The notes below the pieces were generated by a model. The model saw only the letters and a program-made list of their open reading frames with translations. It was not told the origin of the DNA and searched no databases. A stretch of 64,000 nt of DNA, taken from assembly GCA_900766195.1 (NCBI GenBank), contig CAAFUN010000147.1, positions 1 through 64,000 on the forward strand, in the 5' to 3' direction. The position numbers were made by a program, and so were the translations under genes. Of the stretch, positions 36,103 through 43,708 are shown one piece after another; the first letter of the stretch is position 1, and the number at the start of each line of letters is the position of its first letter. This DNA comes from an uncultured Bacteroides sp. GTDB taxonomy: Bacteria; Bacteroidota; Bacteroidia; Bacteroidales; Bacteroidaceae.

Positions 36103-38550
36103 ATGAAAAAGAATTTAAGCATTGTATTGCTTATCGGTCTCCTCATCCTTTCAGGATGCCAACAAGTTACTAAACGAAAGGAAAACATGTACAACATTAT
36201 CCCCCAGCCCAATGAGATGTCACCTCAAAGTGGACGATTTCACTTAGATGACAACGTAACGGTCACAACCAGTGGTTGCACCAAACAAGTAGAAGCTATT
36301 GTTGATGAATTTATAGCTCAGATCCGTCAAGTAGCAGACATCAACATTCAACAACAAACAACGGGTGCAACATCCAAAGGAGCAAATATACATTTTGTTA
36401 CGCAAAGCGGATTACCCGCCGAAGGATATCATCTTTCGATAAACCCAAACAGCATCACGCTCACAGCTTCAACACCCAATGGTTTTTTCTATGGCGTGCA
36501 AACTCTTTATCAGCTTTTACCACCTCAAATTTACGGGCATCAAACTATTAAAAGTTTGGATTGGTCTTTTCCTTCGGTAGAGATAAAAGATGCTCCGCGA
36601 TTTAAGTATCGGGGATTAATGTTGGATGTATGCCGGCACTTCTCATCGCTCGATTATATCTATAAGTTCATCGACCTCTTGGCCATGCACAAGATGAACA
36701 CCTTTCATTGGCATCTGACAGATGACCAAGGATGGCGAATCGAAATAAAAAAATATCCTAAACTGACAGAAATCGGTTCGAAAAGAAAAGAGACTCTCGT
36801 TGATTATTATTATGTGAACTGGCCGCAAGTATTTGACGGTAAGGAACATGGTGGATACTACACGCAGGAACAAATAAAATCTGTTGTAGCATACGCCGCC
36901 AGCAAATACATCACAGTTATCCCCGAAATAGAAATGCCGGGACATGCACTTGCTGCTATTGCCTCTTATCCAGAGCTGTCATGCACACCCGATTCCACTT
37001 ACAACGTGGCATGTACATGGGGAGTTTTTGAGCAAGTGTACTGTCCGAAAGAGCAGACATTTAAATTCCTCGAAGATGTGCTAGATGAAGTAATGCAGCT
37101 CTTCCCTAGCAAATATATACATATTGGTGGCGACGAATGTCCTAAAACAGCATGGAAACAAAGCCAGGAGTGTCAAGCACTGATTAATAAACTCGGACTA
37201 AAGGATGATACACTTCCAAATGAAGTAGATGGCAAAAAGCATAGCAAAGAAGAAAAACTTCAAAGCTACTTTATTACCCGAATGGAGAAATACCTGAATA
37301 ACAAAGGCCGTAATATCATAGGTTGGGACGAAATTTTGGAAGGGGGACTCGCACCCAATGCTACTGTAATGTCATGGCGTGGCGTTGAAGGTGGAATTAA
37401 TGCTGCTAAAACGGGACATGATGCCATCATGACACCGGGAGCTTATGCTTACTTGGATCATTACCAAGAAGATCCGGAGACTGCTCCGACCACAATCGGC
37501 GGATACAACACGCTTAAGAAAACATATTCTTACAACCCCGTACCGGACGATGCCAGCGAACTAATGAAAAAGCATATCATCGGCATTCAAGGCAACATAT
37601 GGACAGAATATATGCAAAGCGATGACAGAAGAGACTATCAGGCTTTCCCCCGTGCTATAGCTATAGCAGAAACGGGATGGAGCAATAATAGCGTCAAAAA
37701 CTGGGACAGCTTCCGTCAGAGAATGGTAGAAGATTTTGAGCGAATGGATGTAATGAACGTAAAGGCCTGTCGCAACTTCTTTGATGTCAATATCAATACC
37801 CATGTGTATAATGACTCGCTAAAAGTAACTTTAGAAACCTTCTATCCGGAGGCAGAAATCAGATATACTACTGATGGCAGTAATCCAACTAAGAGCTCTC
37901 AATTGTATCATTCTCCTTTTATATTGAAAGGCAATATCACCTTAAAGGCAGCCGCCTATAAGAAAGGTGACTTATTGGGAAAAATCAGTGAAAAGTCGCT
38001 GTTCGGAAATCTCATAAGCGGTAAACAATATACCACAACACCGGCTGCGGGCTGGGCACAAGGTGATATCTTTGGAGAGAACGATGTTTTGGGTGAGGAC
38101 AAAACCACCTACGGTTTAACAAACGGGAAGCGTGGCAATATTGCTTCGTATACTCCATGGGTATCATTTACATTAAATGAAAAATGTAATAATGAGTTAG
38201 TATTCACTGTAAATATGAAGAAGTCGGAAGTAGTTAGCAAGATCACATTCGGTACACTCTACAATCCGGCATTCCGTGTTCTACCTACTAGCCAAGCACG
38301 AATTGAGATTTCTACTAACGGAACAGATTACAAGGAAGTAGCCAATACGACCTTTACTCGTGATTATTCGGTAAGAGGGCGCAAGATGTTTACAGACACC
38401 GTTACGTTTGCACCAACAAAGGCCCAATACATTAAGATTATCTTAAAGAGCGGTGGCATTATACGTAACGGAATAGATTGCCGTAAAGACAACCCAACAG
38501 CTACTACACTGCCATCAGACCTTTACGTAGATGAAATAGAAGTCTATTAA
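36103..38550 (+). CDS. GH20 beta-N-acetylhexosaminidase lipoprotein
   Basis: Exo-enzyme that removes terminal GlcNAc or GalNAc from host or microbial glycans. The lipobox is LSGC (Cys19). A GH20b N-terminal domain (about 30-160) precedes the barrel with RHFSSLDYIYKFIDLLAMHK, FHWHLTDDQGWRIEIK, PEIEMPGHALAA and the catalytic pair Asp344-Glu345 in HIGGDECPKTAW. After about residue 560 a chitobiase-C/fibronectin-like module (EIRYTTDGSNPTKSS) and a discoidin-like (F5/8C) C-terminus follow. At 815 aa this is a common Bacteroides form. It ends in a strong terminator. Confidence 0.94.
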   Translation: MKKNLSIVLLIGLLILSGCQQVTKRKENMYNIIPQPNEMSPQSGRFHLDDNVTVTTSGCTKQVEAIVDEFIAQIRQVADINIQQQTTGATSKGANIHFVTQSGLPAEGYHLSINPNSITLTASTPNGFFYGVQTLYQLLPPQIYGHQTIKSLDWSFPSVEIKDAPRFKYRGLMLDVCRHFSSLDYIYKFIDLLAMHKMNTFHWHLTDDQGWRIEIKKYPKLTEIGSKRKETLVDYYYVNWPQVFDGKEHGGYYTQEQIKSVVAYAASKYITVIPEIEMPGHALAAIASYPELSCTPDSTYNVACTWGVFEQVYCPKEQTFKFLEDVLDEVMQLFPSKYIHIGGDECPKTAWKQSQECQALINKLGLKDDTLPNEVDGKKHSKEEKLQSYFITRMEKYLNNKGRNIIGWDEILEGGLAPNATVMSWRGVEGGINAAKTGHDAIMTPGAYAYLDHYQEDPETAPTTIGGYNTLKKTYSYNPVPDDASELMKKHIIGIQGNIWTEYMQSDDRRDYQAFPRAIAIAETGWSNNSVKNWDSFRQRMVEDFERMDVMNVKACRNFFDVNINTHVYNDSLKVTLETFYPEAEIRYTTDGSNPTKSSQLYHSPFILKGNITLKAAAYKKGDLLGKISEKSLFGNLISGKQYTTTPAAGWAQGDIFGENDVLGEDKTTYGLTNGKRGNIASYTPWVSFTLNEKCNNELVFTVNMKKSEVVSKITFGTLYNPAFRVLPTSQARIEISTNGTDYKEVANTTFTRDYSVRGRKMFTDTVTFAPTKAQYIKIILKSGGIIRNGIDCRKDNPTATTLPSDLYVDEIEVY

Positions 38551-38589
38551 TACATCAGAATCCGCAGGTATTACATCCTATTAATATTG

Positions 38590-38628
38590 AAGCCGGAAGC
38601 TTTACTACACAGTAAACTTCCGGCTTTA
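38590..38628 (+). terminator. Terminator of the GH20 gene
   Basis: AAGCCGGAAGCTTTACT (38590-38606) and AGTAAACTTCCGGCTT (38611-38626) pair over 16 bp with one bulged C and a tight loop; the T-run is short. Confidence 0.75.
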
Positions 38629-38650
38629 AGCTTTGCTATTTACACAGAGT

Positions 38651-38772
38651 TTTTTTATGATTTTACCGTCACCGTCACTTTTCTGCATTAATCTGTTGGT
38701 TGACAACTCATTATGTGGTGACGACAACAGTGATGGCAAAGTGACGGCAACCGTTTACCGTCACTCTTTTTC
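38651..38772 (+). repeat. Modular repeat element B (CCGTCAC motif)
   Basis: Starts AGAGTTTTTT; then CCGTCA doubled (ACCGTCACCGTCAC, 38665-38678), inverted copies GTGACGA (38718), GTGATGG (38730) and GTGACGG (38741), and a final CCGTCAC (38758-38764) followed by TCTTTTT. AGTGACGG (38740-38747) and CCGTCACT (38758-38765) form a terminator-like hairpin. Same plan as element A at 17.3 kb. Confidence 0.6.
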
Positions 38773-39117
38773 GCCTCTTTTTGTTGTTTTTCAGCCATTA
38801 ACATCCTCATTATCAACACATACACTTACCCCTCACAAGTCTCTTAAATTTATATTAAATACACCTATTTTGCCCACTTTTTGAGCTCTTTTAGAGTTAT
38901 ATTCTTCAAAAGTCACGTTTCGTAAGAAATCTATATTGTGAATGCCTCATATCTTCAGCACCTTTCTTGGCTTGTTCTACCGTTCTTTATCTCTAGCCGG
39001 CAAAGAGTGTTATAATCAGTATTTACATCTTACTAGATGTCTGCTTACCTTGTTACTAATATCCTAAAGCTATTGAAAAAACTTCGGTTTGCAGTTGTAA
39101 ACTGTGCGGTTGTCAAT

Positions 39118-39159
39118 TGTGGGCTCTTGGGTTTACAACTGTAAGCCCAAGAGCCCACA
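39118..39159. repeat. Long perfect palindrome
   Basis: TGTGGGCTCTTGGG (39118-39131) and CCCAAGAGCCCACA (39146-39159) pair over 14 bp; the 14-nt loop can extend the stem by several more pairs (TTACA/TGTAA). No T-run follows. A near copy of the loop arm (GCAGTTGTAAAC, about 39091-39102) could form a competing structure. Confidence 0.65.
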
Positions 39160-39266
39160 GCTGCAAAACGAAATTTTGTTAATGATAAAGGAACAAAATA
39201 ACACATTTGTTGTTTGTTTTAGATAGAAAAAAGCACCTTTATTCTTCTAATAAATAAATTGAAATA

Positions 39267-40043
39267 ATGAAAACAGTTTGCACTTCAATTCTATTCTGTA
39301 TCATTAATATAGGAGTGTTAGTCGCTCAACATCAGCCTCACGCTATATATGACGATGACTATGCTAAGCAGTTGGCTAATGAAGGACAAATGCCTACTCG
39401 ATATGTCTATCTGAAATATCCTAATTTCGATTTGTTAATAGACGATTATGCCGTTTGGGAAGGTGCGGTAAACTACACCTCGAAGCAAAGTTATTGCAAC
39501 AATAAAACAGTAGCGCCCTTTGTTGTCAGTGACGGAGTGTACTACCTAAAACCTCAGACAGCTAAAGTAGAACTGAATGAGGCTCAGTGCGAAAATATAA
39601 ACAAAAAACAAATAGCGCTCTTTGTGTCTCCCTTAGTATCTGCTCCTAAAGAAATACACTTTAAAGTATCTGCCAGCTTAGAGCAGTCTATTAAAGAATT
39701 ACCTCCATCTCTTGACGGCATAGATATAATAGATTGGTATAAGACACATTCCCTATGGGTTGGTAAGACAGACTTCGTGCAATTAAAAGACTCAAACCAC
39801 TGTTTTCAGATCCCACTCATTAGCTCTATCGACCATAGGGATGAAATTTATCAGCAGCTCCAACTCAAAGATACCACCGTTGTACTTCAAAGCACGGATT
39901 ATAGTTATGTGGGTAATGTTGTATATAAAGGTAAGATAAGCACTTTTAGCACTGATTATGTTATACTCAAAATTGATATATATCGTAAAGATACGCTGGT
40001 AGAGACGAAATATATCCGTATCTTCCTATCGCACGGATGCTAA
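39267..40043 (+). CDS. Secreted hypothetical protein
   Basis: A 258-aa protein with a signal peptide (MKTVCTSILFCIINIGVLVAQ) and no lipobox. The mature part is predicted mostly beta (VYYLKPQTAKVELNEAQ, EIHFKVSASLEQS, GKISTFSTDYVILKIDIYRKDTLVETKYIRIF) and carries several cysteines (about five). I do not recognise a family. It stands alone between element B and the prophage edge, with its own AT-rich upstream region. Confidence 0.65.
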   Translation: MKTVCTSILFCIINIGVLVAQHQPHAIYDDDYAKQLANEGQMPTRYVYLKYPNFDLLIDDYAVWEGAVNYTSKQSYCNNKTVAPFVVSDGVYYLKPQTAKVELNEAQCENINKKQIALFVSPLVSAPKEIHFKVSASLEQSIKELPPSLDGIDIIDWYKTHSLWVGKTDFVQLKDSNHCFQIPLISSIDHRDEIYQQLQLKDTTVVLQSTDYSYVGNVVYKGKISTFSTDYVILKIDIYRKDTLVETKYIRIFLSHGC

Positions 40044-40254
40044 AAACGAAGATAACTATAACAGAAATAGCAAATTAATGCTGTTTCATTTCTACTCAGT
40101 GAGGATGAAAGTTTTTTATATGATACTTCTCGCGATGAACATTAGAAAAACAAGCTAACACAGCTCTACTTACACGCCCAATTATCCCATTTATGAATAA
40201 TGTGATTCCATGTCCAATGATATTATTCCTCTGATCATAGTACCCAAAAAGAAG

Positions 40255-40300
40255 AACTCTTGTAACATATACTGAAATTCAGCAAGTTACAAGAGTTTTA
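40255..40300 (+). terminator. Hairpin between the chromosome-type genes and the prophage
   Basis: AACTCTTGTAAC (40255-40266) and GTTACAAGAGTT (40286-40297) are a perfect 12-bp inverted repeat, with an inner CTGAA/TTCAG stem, followed by TTTA. It could end the upstream transcript or the leftward repressor transcript. The rest of the 312-bp gap 40044-40355 shows no gene; the left prophage attachment site is probably here but cannot be pinned without the right end. Confidence 0.5.
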
Positions 40301-40355
40301 AGAGGTACCTGGCGAACTCAATTAACTACTGAAAGTCAGACGGTTATATTCTATT

Positions 40356-40817
40356 TTATCTATTTTTGTCTATATTCTCTCGATCTGATATCACATTATA
40401 AGGCTCTACTGTTTCCGCTGCAATACATAAGGATGAGGATTGTGATATGTTTTTTTTAGAACGGCTTCGTCTGCCTAAAGATTGTAACTTCTCAGTTAGT
40501 CTCCCGTTTTCCCTTGCTAAGGATATTATATCTTCACGCATCTTATTTATTAATTCAAAAGCTTCTTCGGTTGTAACCTCTTTCGCATATCTCATATCTT
40601 TGAGCATTTCTCCATCTCCACGCAGCAACCATTCAGCACTCACGTTTGTGAATGTATTCAATGTCTTTTCCACCAATTCAAGACTATTAGCTTCTCTATA
40701 GCCTGATTCATAATTAAGAAATGTTGTATATCCAAATTCCATCTGTTTACAAAACTCTCTGGAATTCAGACCATAGTACTTTTTTACTTCCTGTATGCGT
40801 TCAAATAGTCTGCTCAT
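40356..40817 (-). CDS. Phage HTH (XRE-like) repressor
   Basis: A 153-aa protein with an N-terminal helix-turn-helix (ERIQEVKKYYGLNSREFCKQMEFGYTTFLNYESG) and a helical/coiled region (TTEEAFELINKMREDIISLARENGRLTEKLQ) that could dimerise. There is no LexA-type peptidase domain, so induction cannot rely on RecA-driven self-cleavage. It is the only leftward gene of the phage and faces the rightward early operon across three related palindromes, which fits a CI-like lysogeny repressor. Confidence 0.8.
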   Translation of the reverse strand: MSRLFERIQEVKKYYGLNSREFCKQMEFGYTTFLNYESGYREANSLELVEKTLNTFTNVSAEWLLRGDGEMLKDMRYAKEVTTEEAFELINKMREDIISLARENGRLTEKLQSLGRRSRSKKNISQSSSLCIAAETVEPYNVISDRENIDKNR

Positions 40818-40826
40818 AAGCGTGAG
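40813..40826. promoter_or_regulatory. Phage operator, weak copy over the repressor start
   Basis: CTCAT-AAGC-GTGAG, one mismatch from the CTCAC-N4-GTGAG pattern, overlapping the repressor start codon. Binding here would let the repressor limit its own synthesis. Confidence 0.45.
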
Positions 40827-40846
40827 ATAGTTAAGATGCGTTAAAT

Positions 40847-40862
40847 ACTCACTTACGTGAGT
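40847..40862. promoter_or_regulatory. Phage operator, middle copy
   Basis: ACTCAC-TTAC-GTGAGT, a perfect 6-4-6 palindrome. On the minus strand it overlaps a weak TAAATTTA box that may belong to the repressor promoter. Confidence 0.7.
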
Positions 40863-40888
40863 AAATTTAACGCTTTAATAGTTTTAAA

Positions 40889-40904
40889 ACTCACAAACGT
40901 GAGT
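40889..40904. promoter_or_regulatory. Phage operator at the rightward promoter
   Basis: ACTCAC-AAAC-GTGAGT, perfect half-sites identical to the middle copy, ending at the first base of the rightward -7 box. Confidence 0.7.
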
Positions 40905-40911
40905 ATATTTG
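40904..40911 (+). promoter_or_regulatory. Rightward early promoter -7 box
   Basis: TATATTTG matches TAnnTTTG and is touched by the operator directly upstream; the -33 region is only T-rich. Leader about 75 nt to the first early gene. Confidence 0.55.
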
Positions 40912-40991
40912 CATCATGCGAAAATAATCGCACGGTGAATGTAGCTAAAATATCACCACGCTTCACTATTAACTATCAAAAAATCAATTAA

Positions 40992-41216
40992 ATGGCACAG
41001 AGATACCACGATCGAAAAAATTTTGTAGAGCTAATCAATAATCTACAAACCCGTGAAAAGGTCGTTTCGGATCTTTCGGAAATAACAATGTCTAGCACTT
41101 CCACCGTCTATCGATGGATAAGCGGACAGGTGATTCCCCCTCCTATTAAGCAAAAACATATCGCAGATTATTTCGGCAAAAGCGTTGAAGAACTATTTCC
41201 AAAAAAATTATTGTAA
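40992..41216 (+). CDS. Small HTH protein, Cro-like position
   Basis: A 74-aa protein with a helix-turn-helix (EKVVSDLSEITMSSTSTVYRWISG) followed by IPPPIKQKHIADYFGKSVEELFP, typical of XRE-like small regulators. It is first in the rightward early operon, divergent from the repressor, the usual location of a Cro-type protein. It overlaps the next gene by one base. Confidence 0.7.
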   Translation: MAQRYHDRKNFVELINNLQTREKVVSDLSEITMSSTSTVYRWISGQVIPPPIKQKHIADYFGKSVEELFPKKLL

Positions 41217-41767
41217 TGAGAGATGTTGAATTTTACGCAGACGACTCCGGAGAGATATACATATCCTATCCGGACGGAACAACAAAAATAATCCGCGAGA
41301 ATAGTAGAGAAATCATAACCGATTTACTCTCTATGATATCGGATTTAAAGCCAGACACTTACGATAAGCTGATGGAGACTTATTCTCGATACAGCAAGAA
41401 TAAGGTCTACTATGAGTTTAGAATGGTTCAGCGGTACATTCGCTGCAATTGGCCACGCTTTGACAGCAATAAAAAAGACATCGATTCGGACGGACGATTC
41501 AATAATGAAACCTTCTTTTGTCCTATCCGCGATGAGTGTCCGTTGTCCGGAATTGTTTGCAATTCTCCGGTTAACACCACTCTTACCGAAAGAGAGAAAG
41601 AAGTATTTGCTCTCATTGCTGAAGGACTACAAGCTGAAGAAATTAAAGATCGTTTATTTCTTTCCATTCATACAATTAACCGTCACCGCGAAAACATCAA
41701 GGTAAAAATCGGAGTAAGATCCGTTGCTGAAATGGTAGCCTGGTGGCACAAAAACCAACCGTTATGA
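41216..41767 (+). CDS. Phage regulator with LuxR-type HTH
   Basis: A 183-aa protein. The C-terminal 65 residues are a LuxR-type HTH (TTLTEREKEVFALIAEGLQAEEIKDRL ... SIHTINRHRENIKVKIGVRSVAEMVAWW). The N-terminal part is not recognised; it holds a cysteine-rich stretch (FFCPIRDECPLSGIVC, four cysteines) that could bind a metal. LuxR-type activators occur often in Bacteroides phages; this one may switch on early or late genes. It shares a 4-bp overlap with the small membrane protein downstream. Confidence 0.75.
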   Translation: MRDVEFYADDSGEIYISYPDGTTKIIRENSREIITDLLSMISDLKPDTYDKLMETYSRYSKNKVYYEFRMVQRYIRCNWPRFDSNKKDIDSDGRFNNETFFCPIRDECPLSGIVCNSPVNTTLTEREKEVFALIAEGLQAEEIKDRLFLSIHTINRHRENIKVKIGVRSVAEMVAWWHKNQPL

Positions 41768-41895
41768 AGAATATAGATGAAAAAATTAAGGCTATAAAGT
41801 TCATAGCCTTGTGTTCGATACTATTTATAATTACTGCCCTTCTACTATATCCTATCGTTGATTGGGCCTTAGAATATTACTGTTTTAAAAACTAA
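41764..41895 (+). CDS. Small membrane protein, 43 aa
   Basis: ATG at 41764 overlaps the previous stop as ATGA, a sign of coupled translation. The product has a basic N-terminus (MKNIDEKIKAIK) and one hydrophobic helix (FIALCSILFIITALLLYPIV), then a short aromatic tail. No family recognised. Such small early phage membrane proteins may act in exclusion or lysis control, but this is only a guess. Confidence 0.55.
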   Translation: MKNIDEKIKAIKFIALCSILFIITALLLYPIVDWALEYYCFKN

Positions 41896-41900
41896 CTTAT

Positions 41901-42152
41901 ATGAATATGAAAAGATGTACTATTAGTGAAATGGAAGCTGCAATGAACTCACGCGGCTTTATTATTGATCGAATATTTTGCAACGATTCGAGAAAAGTGA
42001 AAAAAGTAGAAGGTCGCACTCCCGTTCAGGTTCCTGTAGGAGTCAGCGAGTATAAACCGCGCTATCACCGGATCCGGTGGGATGCACTAGGAAAAGCTTT
42101 TCGCTCTCGCGATAATCAACGAGTACCGAAATACGATCTACAACTAAGCTAA
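41901..42152 (+). CDS. Phage hypothetical protein, basic
   Basis: An 83-aa basic protein (many Arg and Lys) with no recognised family. A second in-frame ATG is at 41907. It sits 5 bp after the small membrane protein gene and 1 bp before the next, so it belongs to the early operon. Confidence 0.6.
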   Translation: MNMKRCTISEMEAAMNSRGFIIDRIFCNDSRKVKKVEGRTPVQVPVGVSEYKPRYHRIRWDALGKAFRSRDNQRVPKYDLQLS

Positions 42153-42153
42153 A

Positions 42154-42438
42154 ATGGAATCAGTAGCTCAAGATTTAGCTTGCTACCGTCTTGACAGCAG
42201 CACAGAGTGGATTGATAGATATGTGGAAAAGATAGGCTTTGATGGTATATACGAATACCAGGAGAAAGTCTACTCTGCTCTAAAGAAGCTCGGCAAAGGC
42301 CGGCACTACAATATTGAAAAAGATGTAGCTGCAGACAAACAAGAGCTTTTCATAAAGCTAGCCTGCATGTATTTCAGGCATGATGGGGAGCTTTACTTCG
42401 AGGATGATTTTTCAAAAATTTACAGAAACAAACTTTAA
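42154..42438 (+). CDS. Phage hypothetical protein
   Basis: A 94-aa, mostly helical and charged protein (TEWIDRYVEKIGFDGIYEYQEKVYSALKKLGKG ... DKQELFIKLACMYFRHDGEL). No family recognised. It is tightly placed in the early operon. Confidence 0.6.
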   Translation: MESVAQDLACYRLDSSTEWIDRYVEKIGFDGIYEYQEKVYSALKKLGKGRHYNIEKDVAADKQELFIKLACMYFRHDGELYFEDDFSKIYRNKL

Positions 42439-42451
42439 AAACAGAACAAAC

Positions 42452-42805
42452 ATGATTAACAATGAACCTTTTAAAAAACAATTTCCGGACGTACAAGTGC
42501 AAAAAATAACTACCAATGGAGTGCTAGGTCGGGCAGCAATAGAGCAAAAAGTATTGTTTTTGGTTACCGTGCAAGAAACAGGCCTATTATACTATAGTTA
42601 TTCAGTTAACGAACTCACTATTTTTACAAGTAAGATCTTTAAAGAAAAATTGGATGCAATGATAGTGGGAACAGTATTGACTTGTCCTCGCACTGGCACA
42701 AAGTGGACTGTTGTCTCCTCACCCGTACTTGAAGGCCGCGAAATGAGTTTTTTAGCTGAGTATAATGGGCGTCGTGCACCCTATCATTGCTCTTATTTTA
42801 TGTAA
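42452..42805 (+). CDS. Phage hypothetical protein
   Basis: A 117-aa protein starting at MINNEPFKKQF; an upstream in-frame ATG at 42380 would overlap the previous gene by 59 bp and is less likely. The sequence is mixed alpha/beta with no signal peptide or known motif (ETGLLYYSYSVNELTIFTSK). Function unknown. Confidence 0.55.
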   Translation: MINNEPFKKQFPDVQVQKITTNGVLGRAAIEQKVLFLVTVQETGLLYYSYSVNELTIFTSKIFKEKLDAMIVGTVLTCPRTGTKWTVVSSPVLEGREMSFLAEYNGRRAPYHCSYFM

Positions 42806-42818
42806 AAGAATAGAAATT

Positions 42819-43121
42819 ATGGAAAAGTACTTTATAAAATTCGATGGAGGTGTAAACCCCAAAAACAAGGCAGAGCATGAAGCTCATGAACTGGCATCAG
42901 GCATAGGAGATACCTTAGTTAACGGAGCTGACGCTATATCCAGCCTTGTTAAAGAGTTCGAGGTAGAACTATCTAAAATCAATGCAGCAAACAAACGTTG
43001 CTCTGATATTAAAACATACACATGGGAGAATGATCATACCACAAACATCAGCGTGGGTGGGAATACTAACCGTTCGGGCGTATGCTATCTACGAATATAT
43101 ACTGTAAAAAATGAAATATAG
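42819..43121 (+). CDS. Phage hypothetical protein
   Basis: A 100-aa protein starting at MEKYFIKFDGGVNPKNKAEHEAHELASG, 13 bp after the previous stop. The longer frame from 42765 overlaps the gene before and begins with a hydrophobic stretch that is probably not translated. No family recognised. Confidence 0.55.
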   Translation: MEKYFIKFDGGVNPKNKAEHEAHELASGIGDTLVNGADAISSLVKEFEVELSKINAANKRCSDIKTYTWENDHTTNISVGGNTNRSGVCYLRIYTVKNEI

Positions 43122-43141
43122 TATGAAAAAGACTTGGACTT

Positions 43142-43684
43142 ATGAGTAATCCACATCCTTATAAAAAGCATGCCGTTGTTGCCGTCAATCCTGATGGCAG
43201 TGTAGGCGGATATTTTGATAGTATAAAACAGGCTCATGATCTATATGGCATGGACAGACACAGCATCACGGACAGTTGCAAGGTTGGCTCTATTTGCCGA
43301 GGTTTCCGCTGGTACTATGAAGAAGACTTTCGAGAGATATATCTAGATAAAGATAAATTGAAATATACTCTTGATCCTGATCGAGATCGAATAACATATC
43401 ATTTTAAAAAAGGACACCATCATGGTAATGGATGGAAAAATAGATCTGAAGAATCTAGAACGAAATTTAGAGAAGAAATGAAGAAAGTTGCTATTAAGAA
43501 TCTGTCTCATCCTCGATTTGGTAAAGGTCGTCCTCAAAAAGCTGTTAAGAATATTACTACAGGCGAAATATATAGCAGTATAAAAGAATGTTCGACAAAA
43601 ACTGGCATCCCATATCCGTCTGTTATTAGATCTCTTAAACTCGGTAAACCCACGAACGGCTTTCGATTTGATTATTCACACTGA
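43142..43684 (+). CDS. NUMOD-type DNA-binding repeat protein without nuclease domain
   Basis: A 180-aa protein made of DNA-binding modules found in homing endonucleases. NUMOD1-like units lie at about 10-62 (VVAVNPDGSVGGYFDSIKQA ... GFRWYY) and 132-178 (AVKNITTGEIYSSIKEC ... GFRFDY). Between them RSEESRTKFREEMKKV resembles NUMOD3. No GIY-YIG or HNH motif is visible. It may be the remains of a homing nuclease or a free DNA-binding protein of the phage. Confidence 0.7.
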   Translation: MSNPHPYKKHAVVAVNPDGSVGGYFDSIKQAHDLYGMDRHSITDSCKVGSICRGFRWYYEEDFREIYLDKDKLKYTLDPDRDRITYHFKKGHHHGNGWKNRSEESRTKFREEMKKVAIKNLSHPRFGKGRPQKAVKNITTGEIYSSIKECSTKTGIPYPSVIRSLKLGKPTNGFRFDYSH

Positions 43685-43708
43685 AAAAAGAAAGATAAAT
43701 AATATTTC

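Larger units (their letters stand above)
38551..39266. other. 716-bp gap with repeat element B and a large palindrome
   Basis: After the GH20 terminator this region holds a modular repeat element (38655-38772) and a long hairpin (39118-39159). An 83-codon frame at 38633-38884 runs through the repeat element and looks like chance. I see no tRNA or other RNA gene. Confidence 0.55.

Noticed and set aside
38633..38884. 83-codon open frame after the GH20 gene
   Set aside because: It overlaps repeat element B and reads as low-complexity Ser/Thr/Pro/Leu sequence without any protein-like pattern.
40255..40340. Attachment site in a tRNA or tmRNA end
   Set aside because: The sequence lacks a T-loop or CCA-type end; without the right junction no att core can be proposed.
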